From: Nonomuraea endophytica
GTDB lineage: Bacteria > Actinomycetota > Actinomycetes > Streptosporangiales > Streptosporangiaceae
Reading direction: 5' to 3'
DNA length: 64,000 nucleotides
Assembly: GCF_014203235.1 (NCBI RefSeq)
Contig: NZ_JACHIN010000026.1
Coordinates: 1-64,000 of the forward strand
Shown one piece after another: positions 52,329 to 60,911 of this stretch (positions are counted from its first letter, which is position 1; every line of letters begins with the position of its first letter). A program made the position numbers and the translations under genes. The notes under the pieces are model-generated. The model worked only from the letters and a program-made list of their open reading frames with translations. It ran no database searches and had not been told where the DNA came from.

Positions 52329-52814
52329 TCAGACGCGCTTGCCGAGGACTTCGGCCAGCAGGTTGAGCGCGTCGATCACGCGGTCCCGGTCCTCCCCCAG
52401 CCCTTCCAGCAGTTCGACCTCCCTGGCCAGTTGCCGAGGGAAGATCGCGTCGACGGCCGCCTCACCGGCGGGCGTCAGCCGTACCAGCGCGGCGCGCCGA
52501 TCGGACGGGCTGGGCTCTCTCGCGATCAGACCGCGTTTCTCCAGCCGGGTGAGCGTCTTGCTGATCGCCGCGCGCGAGTGGAGCATCTGGTCGGCAAGAT
52601 GGCGGGCGATGGTCGGGGTGGTGTCGTGCCGAAGCCGCAGGCACACGTCGAGTTCCGCGCCGGTGAGCGCGGCGTCGACGTAGAGCGGATCCAACGCCTC
52701 CCCCAGCAGGGCGATGACGCGTTTGAGCGGGCCGATCACCTCCATGGGAGAGGTGTCGAGGTCGGGCCTGGCAGCGGCCCACTGCGCACGGACCCGATCG
52801 GTGCTGCGGCTCAC
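52329..52814 (-). CDS. MarR-family regulator
   Basis: A 161-residue regulator from GTG 52814 with GGAGG upstream. The winged helix shows DTTPTIARHLADQMLHSRAA, then ISKTLTRLEKRGLI and the wing PSPSDRRAALV. It is divergent from an MFS exporter and an esterase, with an AT-rich palindrome between, and is the likely repressor of that efflux operon. Confidence 0.92.
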   Translation of the reverse strand: MSRSTDRVRAQWAAARPDLDTSPMEVIGPLKRVIALLGEALDPLYVDAALTGAELDVCLRLRHDTTPTIARHLADQMLHSRAAISKTLTRLEKRGLIAREPSPSDRRAALVRLTPAGEAAVDAIFPRQLAREVELLEGLGEDRDRVIDALNLLAEVLGKRV

Positions 52815-52835
52815 GTCATCCTCCAGGATTGTTAA

Positions 52836-52850
52836 CTAGTTGATTACTAG
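52836..52850. promoter_or_regulatory. CTAGT-TGATT-ACTAG operator
   Basis: A perfect 5-bp inverted repeat overlaps GTTAAC and AACTAGTT palindromes in the 51-bp spacer between the MarR and MFS genes. The MarR repressor would block both promoters here. Confidence 0.75.
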
Positions 52851-52865
52851 GTTACCTTTAATGGC

Positions 52866-54068
52866 ATGGGAGAGACCACAACCCTCCGACATCCTGCCCC
52901 GCTGCTGGGTGTGCTGGGCCTGCTCACCGCCGCGGCGCCGCTGGCCATCGACATGTACGTGCCCGGCTTTCCCGAACTCGGCCGGGAGCTGGCCGCGGGT
53001 GAGCCGGCGGTGCAGCTGTCGATGAGCGCCTTCCTGGTCGGACTGGTCGCCGGCCAGTTGGTGATCGGTCCGCTCAGCGACAGGCTGGGCCGGCGCAGGC
53101 TGCTGCTGCCCGGCACCGCCGCCTTCGCGTTGCTGTCGGCGTTCTGCGCGCTGATGCCGACGGCGCCGCTGCTGGTGGCCGGCCGATTCCTACAGGGTTG
53201 TGCCGGGGCGGCCGGGCTGGTGCTGGCCCGCGCGGTGCTGACCGACCGGCTGGCCGGGCCCCGGCTGCCGCTCTACTTCTCCGTCCTGGCGATGATCCTG
53301 GGCGTGGCGCCGGTCGTGGGGCCGCTGCTGGGCAGCGTGATCGTGACCGTCTTCGACTGGCGTGCGGTGTTCTGGGTGCTGAGCGGCATCGGGCTGGTGA
53401 TGCTGGCCGCGACCTGGCTGGCGGTGCCGGAGTCGCTGGCGCCCGAGCGGCGATCACCCGGCGGGCCGCGGCAGGCCTTCGGGTCCATGGCGGAGTTGCT
53501 GCGCCAGCGCGCGTTCACCGGATACACGTTGGCGCTGGGCCTGGCCGCCGGCGCGATGTTCGTCTACATCGGCGCCTCCAGCTACATCTTCCAGGACGGC
53601 TTCGGGCTGAGCGCCGTCCAGTACGGGCTGGTGTTCGCCGTCAACGCCGCCGCCATGCTGGTCGCCGGCGCGAGTTTCGGGCTGGCCTCCAAGCGGGTGG
53701 CGGTGCCGGCGCTGCTGTCGGGCTACCTCGCCGTCGGCGCGCTCGGCGCGCTCGGCCTGGCCGTCCAGGCGCTGCTCGCGCCCACCTTGGCCGGCACGTG
53801 GGCCTGCCTGGCCGTCATGCTGTTCGGCATCGGCGGCGTCTTCCCCGCTGTCACCACCGTCACCCAGATCATCGGCCGGGCCCGCGCCGGTGCCGCCTCC
53901 GCGCTGTCGGGCAGCGCCGCCTACCTGTTCGGCGCGCTGGCCGCCCCGCTGAGCGGCACCACGGTGGGGGCGATGGCGGTCGTCGTGCTGGCCGCCATGG
54001 CGCTGGCCGTACTGGCGCTGCTGGTCGCGCGGCCGTGGCGTCCAGTGACCGAGAGGAGCTTCGCGTGA
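52866..54068 (+). CDS. Bcr/CflA-family MFS drug exporter
   Basis: A 400-residue twelve-helix exporter. It has the DHA1 motifs AIDMYVPGFPELGREL (Bcr/CflA N-terminus) and GPLSDRLGRRRLLLPG (motif A), plus the motif C region GVAPVVGPLLGS. Its TGA overlaps the GTG of the downstream esterase (GTGA). It is controlled by the divergent MarR and probably exports hydrophobic drugs such as chloramphenicol-like compounds. Confidence 0.93.
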   Translation: MGETTTLRHPAPLLGVLGLLTAAAPLAIDMYVPGFPELGRELAAGEPAVQLSMSAFLVGLVAGQLVIGPLSDRLGRRRLLLPGTAAFALLSAFCALMPTAPLLVAGRFLQGCAGAAGLVLARAVLTDRLAGPRLPLYFSVLAMILGVAPVVGPLLGSVIVTVFDWRAVFWVLSGIGLVMLAATWLAVPESLAPERRSPGGPRQAFGSMAELLRQRAFTGYTLALGLAAGAMFVYIGASSYIFQDGFGLSAVQYGLVFAVNAAAMLVAGASFGLASKRVAVPALLSGYLAVGALGALGLAVQALLAPTLAGTWACLAVMLFGIGGVFPAVTTVTQIIGRARAGAASALSGSAAYLFGALAAPLSGTTVGAMAVVVLAAMALAVLALLVARPWRPVTERSFA

Positions 54069-55025
54069 ACACCATGCGCCTGATCAGAGTGCTCGCGGCG
54101 CTGAGCGGCCGCCCGATCCGCCTGTCCAGCGTTCCCGCGCCGGACGACGACCCCGACAGCATCCGGCTGGAGGTCGAGGCCGACAGCCAGGTCAAACCGG
54201 GTCGCGGCATCGACACCCAGCGCGGGATCGTCTACGCCACACCCGGGCGCAAGCTGCGGATGGACATCCTGACCCCGCGGGCGCCCGGCCCGCACCCGCT
54301 GGTGCTTTACGTGCCCGGAGGCGGGTTCGTTTCGGCCCGGCGCGCGATGGCCGGCCGCCAGCGCCGTCACGTCGCCGAGGCGGGCTTCGTGGTGGCCAGC
54401 ATCGACTACCGCACCGTCGGCGACCGGGCGACCTACCGCGACGGGCTGGCCGACGTCGCCTCGGCGCTGAGCTTCCTGCGCCTGCACGCCGATCGCTACC
54501 GGATCGATCCCGCCAGGACCGCGCTGTGGGGTGAGTCGGCGGGCGGTTACCTGGTCGCCATGGCCGCGGCCGACCCGGGCAACCGCGTCGACGCGGTGGT
54601 CGACCTGTTCGGCGCGAGCGACGTCGCCGCCGTCGCCCACGGCTTCGACCCGGCCACGGTGAGAGCCTTCACCGGGCCGGGCACGGCGCTGCCCACCTAC
54701 CTGCTCGGGCCCGGGCGGGACTTCGCCGATCATCCCGCCGAGGTTGGCCGAGGCCGACCCGGCCCGCCATGTCACCTCGCGGACGCCGCCGTTCCTGCTG
54801 CTGCACGGCGACGACGACCGCATCGTCGCGCCCGCGCAGACCGCCCGCCTGCACCAGGCGCTACGCGGGTGCGGCGCGGACAGCACCCGGTACGTGCTGC
54901 TGGGCGCCGGCCACGGGGCGCTGTCATCCAACGCCCGGATCTGGACCAGCACCCAGGTCATGGGCATCATCGTGGACTTTCTCCGCTCCCGGCTGAGCCG
55001 CGTTCCCGGCGAAGCCCCCATGTGA
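54065..55025 (+). pseudogene. Alpha/beta-hydrolase (HSL-type esterase), single-base frameshift
   Basis: Starting at GTG 54065, coupled to the exporter, the reading frame carries the oxyanion motif YVPGGGF and nucleophile GESAGG. Near 54743 one extra G (GAGG-TTG instead of GAG-TTG) shifts the frame. The correct continuation runs in the next frame to 55025 with FLLLHGDDDRIVAP and GAGHGALS, holding the catalytic Asp and His. It is about 319 residues if the extra base is an error. Both parts have normal codon bias, so the lesion is recent or a sequencing artefact. Confidence 0.88.
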
Positions 55026-55062
55026 CGGTCACGCTCACCTGCAAGATCGGGAGTTGGCAGAA

Positions 55063-57372
55063 ATGACCATGGTCGAATCGCGGCACCAACTCGTACGCTC
55101 AAAGCCGGTAGCAGCCCGAACCGGCGAGGAGCGTCCCATCACCGCCTCATCCAGCTTCGCGGAGTTGCTGCGCCACTACCGGCGCGCGGCGCGTCTGACG
55201 CTGGAGCAGCTGGCCGCGGCGTCCGGCGTCAGCGCCCGGACCCTGTCGGACATGGAACGCGGGCGCAGCACCGGACCCCAGCACCGGACCGTCACCGCTC
55301 TGGCGCAGGCGCTCGCGCTGGAGGACGACGCCCGTCAGCAGTTCGTCGCGCGAGCCAAGGAGGGCCGCCTGCGTGATCACTGGGCGCGGCCGTCCGGTCT
55401 GTACGAGCTGCCGCGTTCGGTGGACGACTTCACCGGCCGAGCCGCCGAGCTGGCCTGGGTGGACGACTTCGTGCACGCCGACGACATGCCGGGGGCCGCG
55501 GGCGTGGCCCTGATCACCGGCGCGGCCGGCCTGGGCAAGACCACGTTCGCCGTTCACGCCGCCCACGTGCTGCGGCCGAGCTTCCCGGACGGAGTGTTCT
55601 TCGTCGACCTGTTCGGCATGTCCGCCCAGCCGCTCGCCGTCGACGACGCTCTGACGCAACTGCTGCGCGCGCTCGGCAGCACCGATCGGCACGTGCCGCA
55701 CGACAGGCAGGAGCGTGCTTCCCTGTATCGCTCGCTGCTGCGCGAGCGGCACGTCCTGGTCGTGCTCGACAACGCCGGCTCGGAGGAGCAGCTACGGATG
55801 CTGCTGCCGGGCGGCGGCCGAAGCAGGGCATTCGTGACGAGCCGGAGGCTGCTGGCCGGGCTGGAAGGTGTGCACCGGCTGAGCCTCGGCCCGTTGCCGG
55901 CGGTGGAAGCGGCGGAGCTGCTGACCGGGATCCTGGCCAAACGCGGATCGGCGGACGGCGGCGCGGCGATCAGCGAGCTCGCCGCGTTCTGCGGCGGTCT
56001 GCCGCTGGCCCTGCGGATCGTCGGGAACCGACTCGTCAGCAGGCCCGCCTGGCCCGCCGCCGAGTTCGCCGACCGGCTGGCGGACGAGGAGCGCCGCCTG
56101 GACCAGCTCAGAGCCGGAGACCTGAAGGTCGCGACCGCGTTCGGCATGTCCTACGAGCAGGTCGCGGAATCCGCGCGCCGGGTCTTCCGCCGCGCGTCGC
56201 TGGTGCCCGGCCGGGACTTCGACGCCAACCTCGCCGCGGTGCTCGGCGGCGTCACGGTCGAAGAGGCCTGGGACGCCCTCGACGAGCTCGTCGACCTCGG
56301 GTTGCTGCAGGACGGCGCATCGGGCCGCTACCGCTTTCACGATCTTGTACGGCTGTTCGCCCGGGCCCGCCTCCACGAGGAGGAATCCGCGGCCGAACGG
56401 GACGCCCTGACCACGCGGACGACCTCGTGGCTGCTGCGGATGGCCACCACGGCCGGGCGCTGGTTCGAGCCCGCGTACGGCCGCCCCGACGCCGACCTGT
56501 CCTCCCGGGAGGAGGCCGACCATTGGCTGCGGGCGAACGTGGACAACTGGCTGGGTGCGTTGCGGACCGCGGCGAGTGGCGGCCGGCACGCCGACGTCGT
56601 CGACTGCGCCGAGTCGATGTACTGGTTCTCCGACCGCTGGATGCACGCACCCCACTGGCACGAGGTCTTCACCCTCGGCGCCGAGGCCGCCGCCGCCCTG
56701 GGCGATCCGGTACGGCAGGCCGGGCAGCTGAACTCCCTGGCGTGGGTCCATCTGGTGCCACGAGACGACCCCCGAACCGCCCTGAGCTACACGGCCCGTG
56801 CACTGGACCTCGCCACCCCCAGCGGCGCCCAGGCCCAGATCGCCTCCGCCCACCACTGCGCGGGAGGCGCGCTCCGACGCCTCGGCCAGCTCGATGAGGC
56901 CATCGCGGCGGAAGAGCTGGCGGCGGAGATGTTCAAGACCGTCGGCGACATCGACGCCTACAGCCAGTGCCTGGGCGCTCTGGGCTCCTGCCTCCGCGAC
57001 GCCGGACACTACGACAAGGCACTGCGCCAGTACCGCGACCTGTGGACCCTGCTTAATGACGACAAGTCGGGACTCTCGCCGAATGTCGTGACCTTCACCC
57101 GCCCTATGGCACTGGCCCGCATAGGCGAATGCCTGGGGTCACTCGGCTGCCGAACCGAGGCGATCATCAAGCTCACCGAGGCGATCAGCCTCATGGAGCA
57201 GGCTCAGCTGCCCGCCCCGCAGGCCCGTACCCTGGAGACCCTCGCGACCTTGCTGGCCGACGAGGGCCGGACCGGTGAGAGCCGCGCGGCCTACGCACGC
57301 GCAGCCGAGGTGTACGAGACCGTCGGGGACACCGAGTCGGGCAGCCGCTGCCACGACCTGGCCACCACCTGA
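55063..57372 (+). CDS. XRE-HTH / NB-ARC ATPase / TPR regulator
   Basis: A 769-residue STAND-type regulator. The Cro/XRE helix-turn-helix lies at about 34-88 (LTLEQLAAASGVSARTLSDM, then ERGRS). The NB-ARC domain spans about 125-400 with Walker A GAAGLGKTT at 153-161, Walker B VLVVLDNA and GGLPLALRIVG. A winged helix follows (YRFHDLVRLFARAR), then TPR repeats at about 520-769. ATG 55063 has a GGGAG site. These AfsR-like proteins lacking the SARP domain often control nearby biosynthetic or antibiotic genes; the target here is unknown. Confidence 0.92.
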   Translation: MTMVESRHQLVRSKPVAARTGEERPITASSSFAELLRHYRRAARLTLEQLAAASGVSARTLSDMERGRSTGPQHRTVTALAQALALEDDARQQFVARAKEGRLRDHWARPSGLYELPRSVDDFTGRAAELAWVDDFVHADDMPGAAGVALITGAAGLGKTTFAVHAAHVLRPSFPDGVFFVDLFGMSAQPLAVDDALTQLLRALGSTDRHVPHDRQERASLYRSLLRERHVLVVLDNAGSEEQLRMLLPGGGRSRAFVTSRRLLAGLEGVHRLSLGPLPAVEAAELLTGILAKRGSADGGAAISELAAFCGGLPLALRIVGNRLVSRPAWPAAEFADRLADEERRLDQLRAGDLKVATAFGMSYEQVAESARRVFRRASLVPGRDFDANLAAVLGGVTVEEAWDALDELVDLGLLQDGASGRYRFHDLVRLFARARLHEEESAAERDALTTRTTSWLLRMATTAGRWFEPAYGRPDADLSSREEADHWLRANVDNWLGALRTAASGGRHADVVDCAESMYWFSDRWMHAPHWHEVFTLGAEAAAALGDPVRQAGQLNSLAWVHLVPRDDPRTALSYTARALDLATPSGAQAQIASAHHCAGGALRRLGQLDEAIAAEELAAEMFKTVGDIDAYSQCLGALGSCLRDAGHYDKALRQYRDLWTLLNDDKSGLSPNVVTFTRPMALARIGECLGSLGCRTEAIIKLTEAISLMEQAQLPAPQARTLETLATLLADEGRTGESRAAYARAAEVYETVGDTESGSRCHDLATT

Positions 57373-57397
57373 CAGCCGACCCGGCCGACGAGAGCAG

Positions 57398-58429
57398 TCA
57401 GCTGACGGGCAGAGCCAGCCGGATGATCGCGCCTTCCCCCGGTGCCGGCGCCGCCGACACGGTGCCGCCGTGGCTCTCCACGATCTGCTTGACGATGGCG
57501 AGCCCGAGCCCCGATCCCGGCTTCGGCCGCGCGGCCGCGGCGCGGTAGAACCGCTCGAAAACGTACGGAAGGTCGCCCGGAGGGATCCCGGAACCGTGGT
57601 CGCGCACGGTCAGCACGCCGCGTTTCAGGCGCACCTCGACGTTCGCCGCGTGCGGACTGTACTTGGCGGCGTTGTCCAGGATGTTGGCGAGCGCCCTGCT
57701 GAGCCGGTCACTCACGCCGCGTACCGTGGTCGGGGTCAGGCTCGTCTCGAACGACATGAGCGGCCAGCGGGCGGCGACCCGGTCCACCTGCTCCCGGACC
57801 AGGGCGTCCAGCCGTACCTCCTCCGCCAGGATCTCCGGCTCGCCGGCGCGGGTCAGCTCCATCAGGTCGGACAGCAGCGTGGTGAGTTCGGCGAGCCCGC
57901 CGATCGCCGCCGTGCTCAGCTCCTCGCGGTCCTGCAGGGACAGGTTCTCCGAACGGAGCAGGAGTTCCACGTTGGTGCGCACGGCGGTGAGCGGCGTGCG
58001 CAGTTCGTGTGAGGCGTCGGTGACGAGCCGGCGTTGCGCGATGGCCGAGCGTTCCAGGGCGTCGAGCATGGTGTTGAAGCTCTCGGCGAGGCTGCCCAGC
58101 TCGTCGCCCCGGCTGACGTCCATGCGGTGGGCCAGGTCGCGGGTGTCGGCGATCCGGTGGGCGGCCGTGGTCAGCTCGGAGACGGGCCGGAGCGCCGTGT
58201 GCGCGGTGAACCAGCCCAGCAGTGCGGCCAGCACCAGGCCGCCCACGGTCACCGCCACGAACGGCCAGCCGAGCGTGTCCTGCAGCTCCGGGACCTGTTC
58301 CAGCATGGTCGGCCCGTAGGTGCTCTCGAACTGTTCGCAGGCCACGAAGTAGGCCACGACCATCACGGTGACGACGCTGATCGCGGCGGCGACGCCGGAG
58401 ACGAGGGCCAGCCGCCAGCGCAGGCTCAT
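57398..58429 (-). CDS. Sensor histidine kinase
   Basis: A 343-residue membrane kinase with two transmembrane helices (about 9-30 and 56-76), a short external loop, HAMP (about 78-130), H-box VTDASHELRTPL with His141, N-box ANILDNAAKYS and G-box GSGLGLAIVKQI. The start ATG at 58429 overlaps the stop of its response-regulator remnant (ATGA). Since that regulator is almost entirely gone, the kinase lacks its cognate partner at this locus. Confidence 0.92.
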   Translation of the reverse strand: MSLRWRLALVSGVAAAISVVTVMVVAYFVACEQFESTYGPTMLEQVPELQDTLGWPFVAVTVGGLVLAALLGWFTAHTALRPVSELTTAAHRIADTRDLAHRMDVSRGDELGSLAESFNTMLDALERSAIAQRRLVTDASHELRTPLTAVRTNVELLLRSENLSLQDREELSTAAIGGLAELTTLLSDLMELTRAGEPEILAEEVRLDALVREQVDRVAARWPLMSFETSLTPTTVRGVSDRLSRALANILDNAAKYSPHAANVEVRLKRGVLTVRDHGSGIPPGDLPYVFERFYRAAAARPKPGSGLGLAIVKQIVESHGGTVSAAPAPGEGAIIRLALPVS

Positions 58430-58516
58430 GACGGGTTCCGCAGGACGTAGCCGACACCGTGCACGGTCTGGATCATGCGGGCCGCCCCGTCCGCCTCGGT
58501 CTTGCGGCGGGCTAGG
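58426..58516 (-). pseudogene. Response-regulator C-terminal stub
   Basis: Only about 30 codons remain: RRKTEADGAARMIQTVHGVG then YVLRNPS and stop, the last helix and hairpin of an OmpR winged helix (expected preceding VxYLR is missing). The receiver and most of the DNA-binding domain are lost. The frame upstream changes to unrelated sequence near 58516. Confidence 0.8.
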
Positions 58517-58519
58517 AGC

Positions 58520-58621
58520 TCCTGCTCATCGACCCCGCGGGCGCCGCGGGTAGCACACGGGGCCTCGCCGGCCGCGCTGGGGCTGATCGCCGGCTATCCG
58601 CGCATCCCCGCCCTGAGGTGA
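58520..58621 (+). pseudogene. C-terminal gene stump, unidentified
   Basis: A plus-strand frame with strong third-position G/C ends ASPAALGLIAGYPRIPALR and stop at 58619-58621. It adjoins the response-regulator stub directly, so it marks the other side of a deletion junction. The family is not recognisable. Confidence 0.4.
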
Positions 58622-58624
58622 AGA

Positions 58625-58694
58625 TGAATTCAAATTCACCCCGCGATAAGGGTTGCCGGCCCCGCTTCGCGGCCTCAAAATGAATCCGAATTCA
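58625..58694. promoter_or_regulatory. Paired TGAATT-NN-AATTCA operators
   Basis: TGAATT-CA-AATTCA (58625-58638) is a perfect 14-bp palindrome. TGAATC-CG-AATTCA (58681-58694) is a copy with one mismatch. Centres are 56 bp apart. They flank the likely promoter of the EPTP/DUF5624/Liv operon, and the second ends 22 bp before the first start codon. No regulator gene for them is visible in the window. Confidence 0.75.
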
Positions 58695-58716
58695 CATTCG
58701 CTGTGAGGGAGATCAC

Positions 58717-59787
58717 ATGTATCTCGTGGAGTCGTGTCGCATCCGCACCTCCGGCGCCCGCGCGGTGGAGCCCTTCCAGGTTGACGACCTGTCGCTGCTG
58801 GCCATCCCCCAGCTGGCCGTCGACATCCCGGGGCAGCCGCCTGGCATGAACGGCGGCGACAGCGACGCCGAGCTGCTGGTGCTCCGCCGTACCGGCGAAG
58901 GGTTCGAGCTTTTCCAGAGCCTTGAGGTGCCGGGCGGTGAGGACGCGGAGTTCTTCCGGATCGGCCCGCGGGCGTTCCTGGCGACCGCGAGCATCCGCCG
59001 CGGGCACGGCCCCTACGAGTTCAACGTGGACTCCCAGGTCTTCGAGTGGGACGGCGCCCGCTTCGTGCCCTTCCAGAGGGTTCCCGGCTTCGCGGCCAAG
59101 CAGTGGCGGCACTTCACGGTGGGCGATCAGCACTTCCTGGCCCTGGCGCAGGGGCTTCCGCAGCCGGGGACCCAGCCGTCGCGGATCTACCGGTGGCAGG
59201 GCGAGTCCTTCGAGAAGTTCCAGGAGATCACCTCGCTGGCCGGCTACAACTGGCACGCCTTCCGGGTGGCGGGTCACGACTTCCTCGCCCATGCCGATCA
59301 TCTCGCCCCGTCCGTCCTGTATCGCTGGGACGGGGCGGGCTTCGCCGTACACCAGCAGCTCGCCGAGCAGCACGGCCGGGCCTTCGCCTCCTTCAGCGCG
59401 GACGGCGAGGACTACCTGCTGGTCGGCTGCATCCAGGGCCAGTCGCGGCTGCTGCGCTGGGACGGCGAGAAGTTCGCCGAGCACGCGGTGCTCGACGGGC
59501 AGGGCACGCGCGAGTTCGCGATCCTGCACGGCGAGCACGGGCTCTACGTCCTGCGCGTCAACTTCATCCACGGCACCCCGGCCGCGCCGACGACCGCGCT
59601 GTCCTCCCAGCTCTACCGCTGGCAGGGCGGCGGGCTGCAGGTCGTCGAGGAGTTTCCGACCACCGGCGGCACCGACGTGGCCGTGCTGGACGGCGACCTC
59701 GTGGCGGTCTCCAACGGGCTCAGCGCCGACGTGCGGTTCGCCGCCGAGAGCGTCGTCTACCGCTTCGCCGAGCAGGAGCAGCGGTGA
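58717..59787 (+). CDS. EPTP-type beta-propeller protein
   Basis: A 356-residue protein with GAGGGAG before ATG 58717. It consists of about seven repeats of roughly 48 residues, each with an aromatic strand pair such as HFTVGDQHFLALAQG and ending in a Y-R-W-D/Q-G-x-x-F element (VFEWDGARF, IYRWQGESF, LYRWDGAGF, LLRWDGEKF, LYRWQGGGL). This is the EPTP/epitempin repeat known from LGI and TSPEAR propellers. It has no signal peptide, so it is probably cytoplasmic and a binding scaffold. Its stop overlaps the next GTG start (GTGA). Confidence 0.82.
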   Translation: MYLVESCRIRTSGARAVEPFQVDDLSLLAIPQLAVDIPGQPPGMNGGDSDAELLVLRRTGEGFELFQSLEVPGGEDAEFFRIGPRAFLATASIRRGHGPYEFNVDSQVFEWDGARFVPFQRVPGFAAKQWRHFTVGDQHFLALAQGLPQPGTQPSRIYRWQGESFEKFQEITSLAGYNWHAFRVAGHDFLAHADHLAPSVLYRWDGAGFAVHQQLAEQHGRAFASFSADGEDYLLVGCIQGQSRLLRWDGEKFAEHAVLDGQGTREFAILHGEHGLYVLRVNFIHGTPAAPTTALSSQLYRWQGGGLQVVEEFPTTGGTDVAVLDGDLVAVSNGLSADVRFAAESVVYRFAEQEQR

Positions 59788-60902
59788 GCGAGGAGTTCCT
59801 GCGGCTGTTCACCGCCTACACCGCCGATCCGGACAGCATCGGCAGGAAGCTGGGCCGCGCCGTCGCCGAGCGCTCGCGCAGCGACCCGCTGATCGTCGCG
59901 ACCGCCACCGACATCGCGCTCTATCCGGGAGACGGCAAGCCGCCCACGGTCGAGGGGTTCCGGATCTCCACCAGAGGCTTCAAGGAGCTGACGGCGGTCT
60001 CCCACCTCGGGCCGGCCGTGGCCTCCCTGGTCAGGCTGCGCGCGCTGGGCGAGGAATCGTGGCGGGAGTCAGCCGAGCGCCTGCTGGCCGAGGTCAAGGC
60101 CACCCGCGCCGCCAACAGCCCCGAACTCTGGGCTGAGCGGATCGCGGTCGAGGCCTACCGGGGCAGGGAACACGAGATCGCCGCCATGGTCGACCAGGCG
60201 TGCGCGGCGACCACCCGCTACCTCACGGCGGTGCTGGAGGACGAGGAGTACCTCACCCCCGAGACCCTGCGGCGCGACTACCTCGACGACGGCGTCAACT
60301 CGATGATGGTGGCCACGTTCTTCCTGGTCAGCATGGACATCAGCTTCCGCATCACGCGCTGGTTCATCGAGCGGGACGTGCCCTGGGAGCGGGCCATGGT
60401 GGTGATCGCGGGCAGGCAGGGCCGGCCGACCGCGGGCGTCACCTGGAACACCAGCAGCGTGGCCACGATGATCCTCGCCGCTTCGCGCGGCCGGCTCCCG
60501 CTGGACCGGGTCTACATGGCCCCGCACGCGCCGACCTTCTCCACGGTGAAGGACGGCGATCTCACCGAAGTGATCGTGCTGGAGGACGACCTGCGCACCC
60601 TCTGGTGCGGCACCAGGGCCACGGTCGAGCTCGGCGCGGTGATGTTCGACGGCTATCCGAGCTACGCCCCTGGCGGTCTCACGCTCCCGGACGTCTCCGA
60701 CCCCGGTGTCACCGAGGTCAGCGAGATGCCCGCCATCCACTCCGCCGACGACATGCGGGCGCTGGTGACCAGGCTCCGCATCGTGCTGGAGGACCCGAGG
60801 CAGCTGCTGTCCAGCTGCGTCACCGACTTCGCCACAGCCTCTCTGGCCGCGGCGGGGAACGACCCCACCCAGGTAGTGGTGCCTGGGCTGAACACCCCCT
60901 GA
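59784..60902 (+). CDS. DUF5624-like protein of unknown function
   Basis: A 372-residue cytosolic protein from GTG 59784, coupled to the propeller gene. The N-terminus reads LFTAYTADPDSIGRKLGRAV, then LIVATATDIALYPGDGKPPT and FRISTRGFKELTAVSHLGPA, which I recall as the pattern of DUF5624. The middle part is helical (DYLDDGVNSMMVATFFLVSM, then ITRWFIERDVPWERAMVVIA, RQGRPTAGVTWNTSS). A conserved-looking PHAPTFSTVKDGDL and a Glu/Asp-rich VIVLEDDLRTLWCGTRA follow. No catalytic motif is recognised. The family name is from memory and should be checked. Confidence 0.7.
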   Translation: MSEEFLRLFTAYTADPDSIGRKLGRAVAERSRSDPLIVATATDIALYPGDGKPPTVEGFRISTRGFKELTAVSHLGPAVASLVRLRALGEESWRESAERLLAEVKATRAANSPELWAERIAVEAYRGREHEIAAMVDQACAATTRYLTAVLEDEEYLTPETLRRDYLDDGVNSMMVATFFLVSMDISFRITRWFIERDVPWERAMVVIAGRQGRPTAGVTWNTSSVATMILAASRGRLPLDRVYMAPHAPTFSTVKDGDLTEVIVLEDDLRTLWCGTRATVELGAVMFDGYPSYAPGGLTLPDVSDPGVTEVSEMPAIHSADDMRALVTRLRIVLEDPRQLLSSCVTDFATASLAAAGNDPTQVVVPGLNTP

Positions 60903-60911
60903 GAGCGAACC

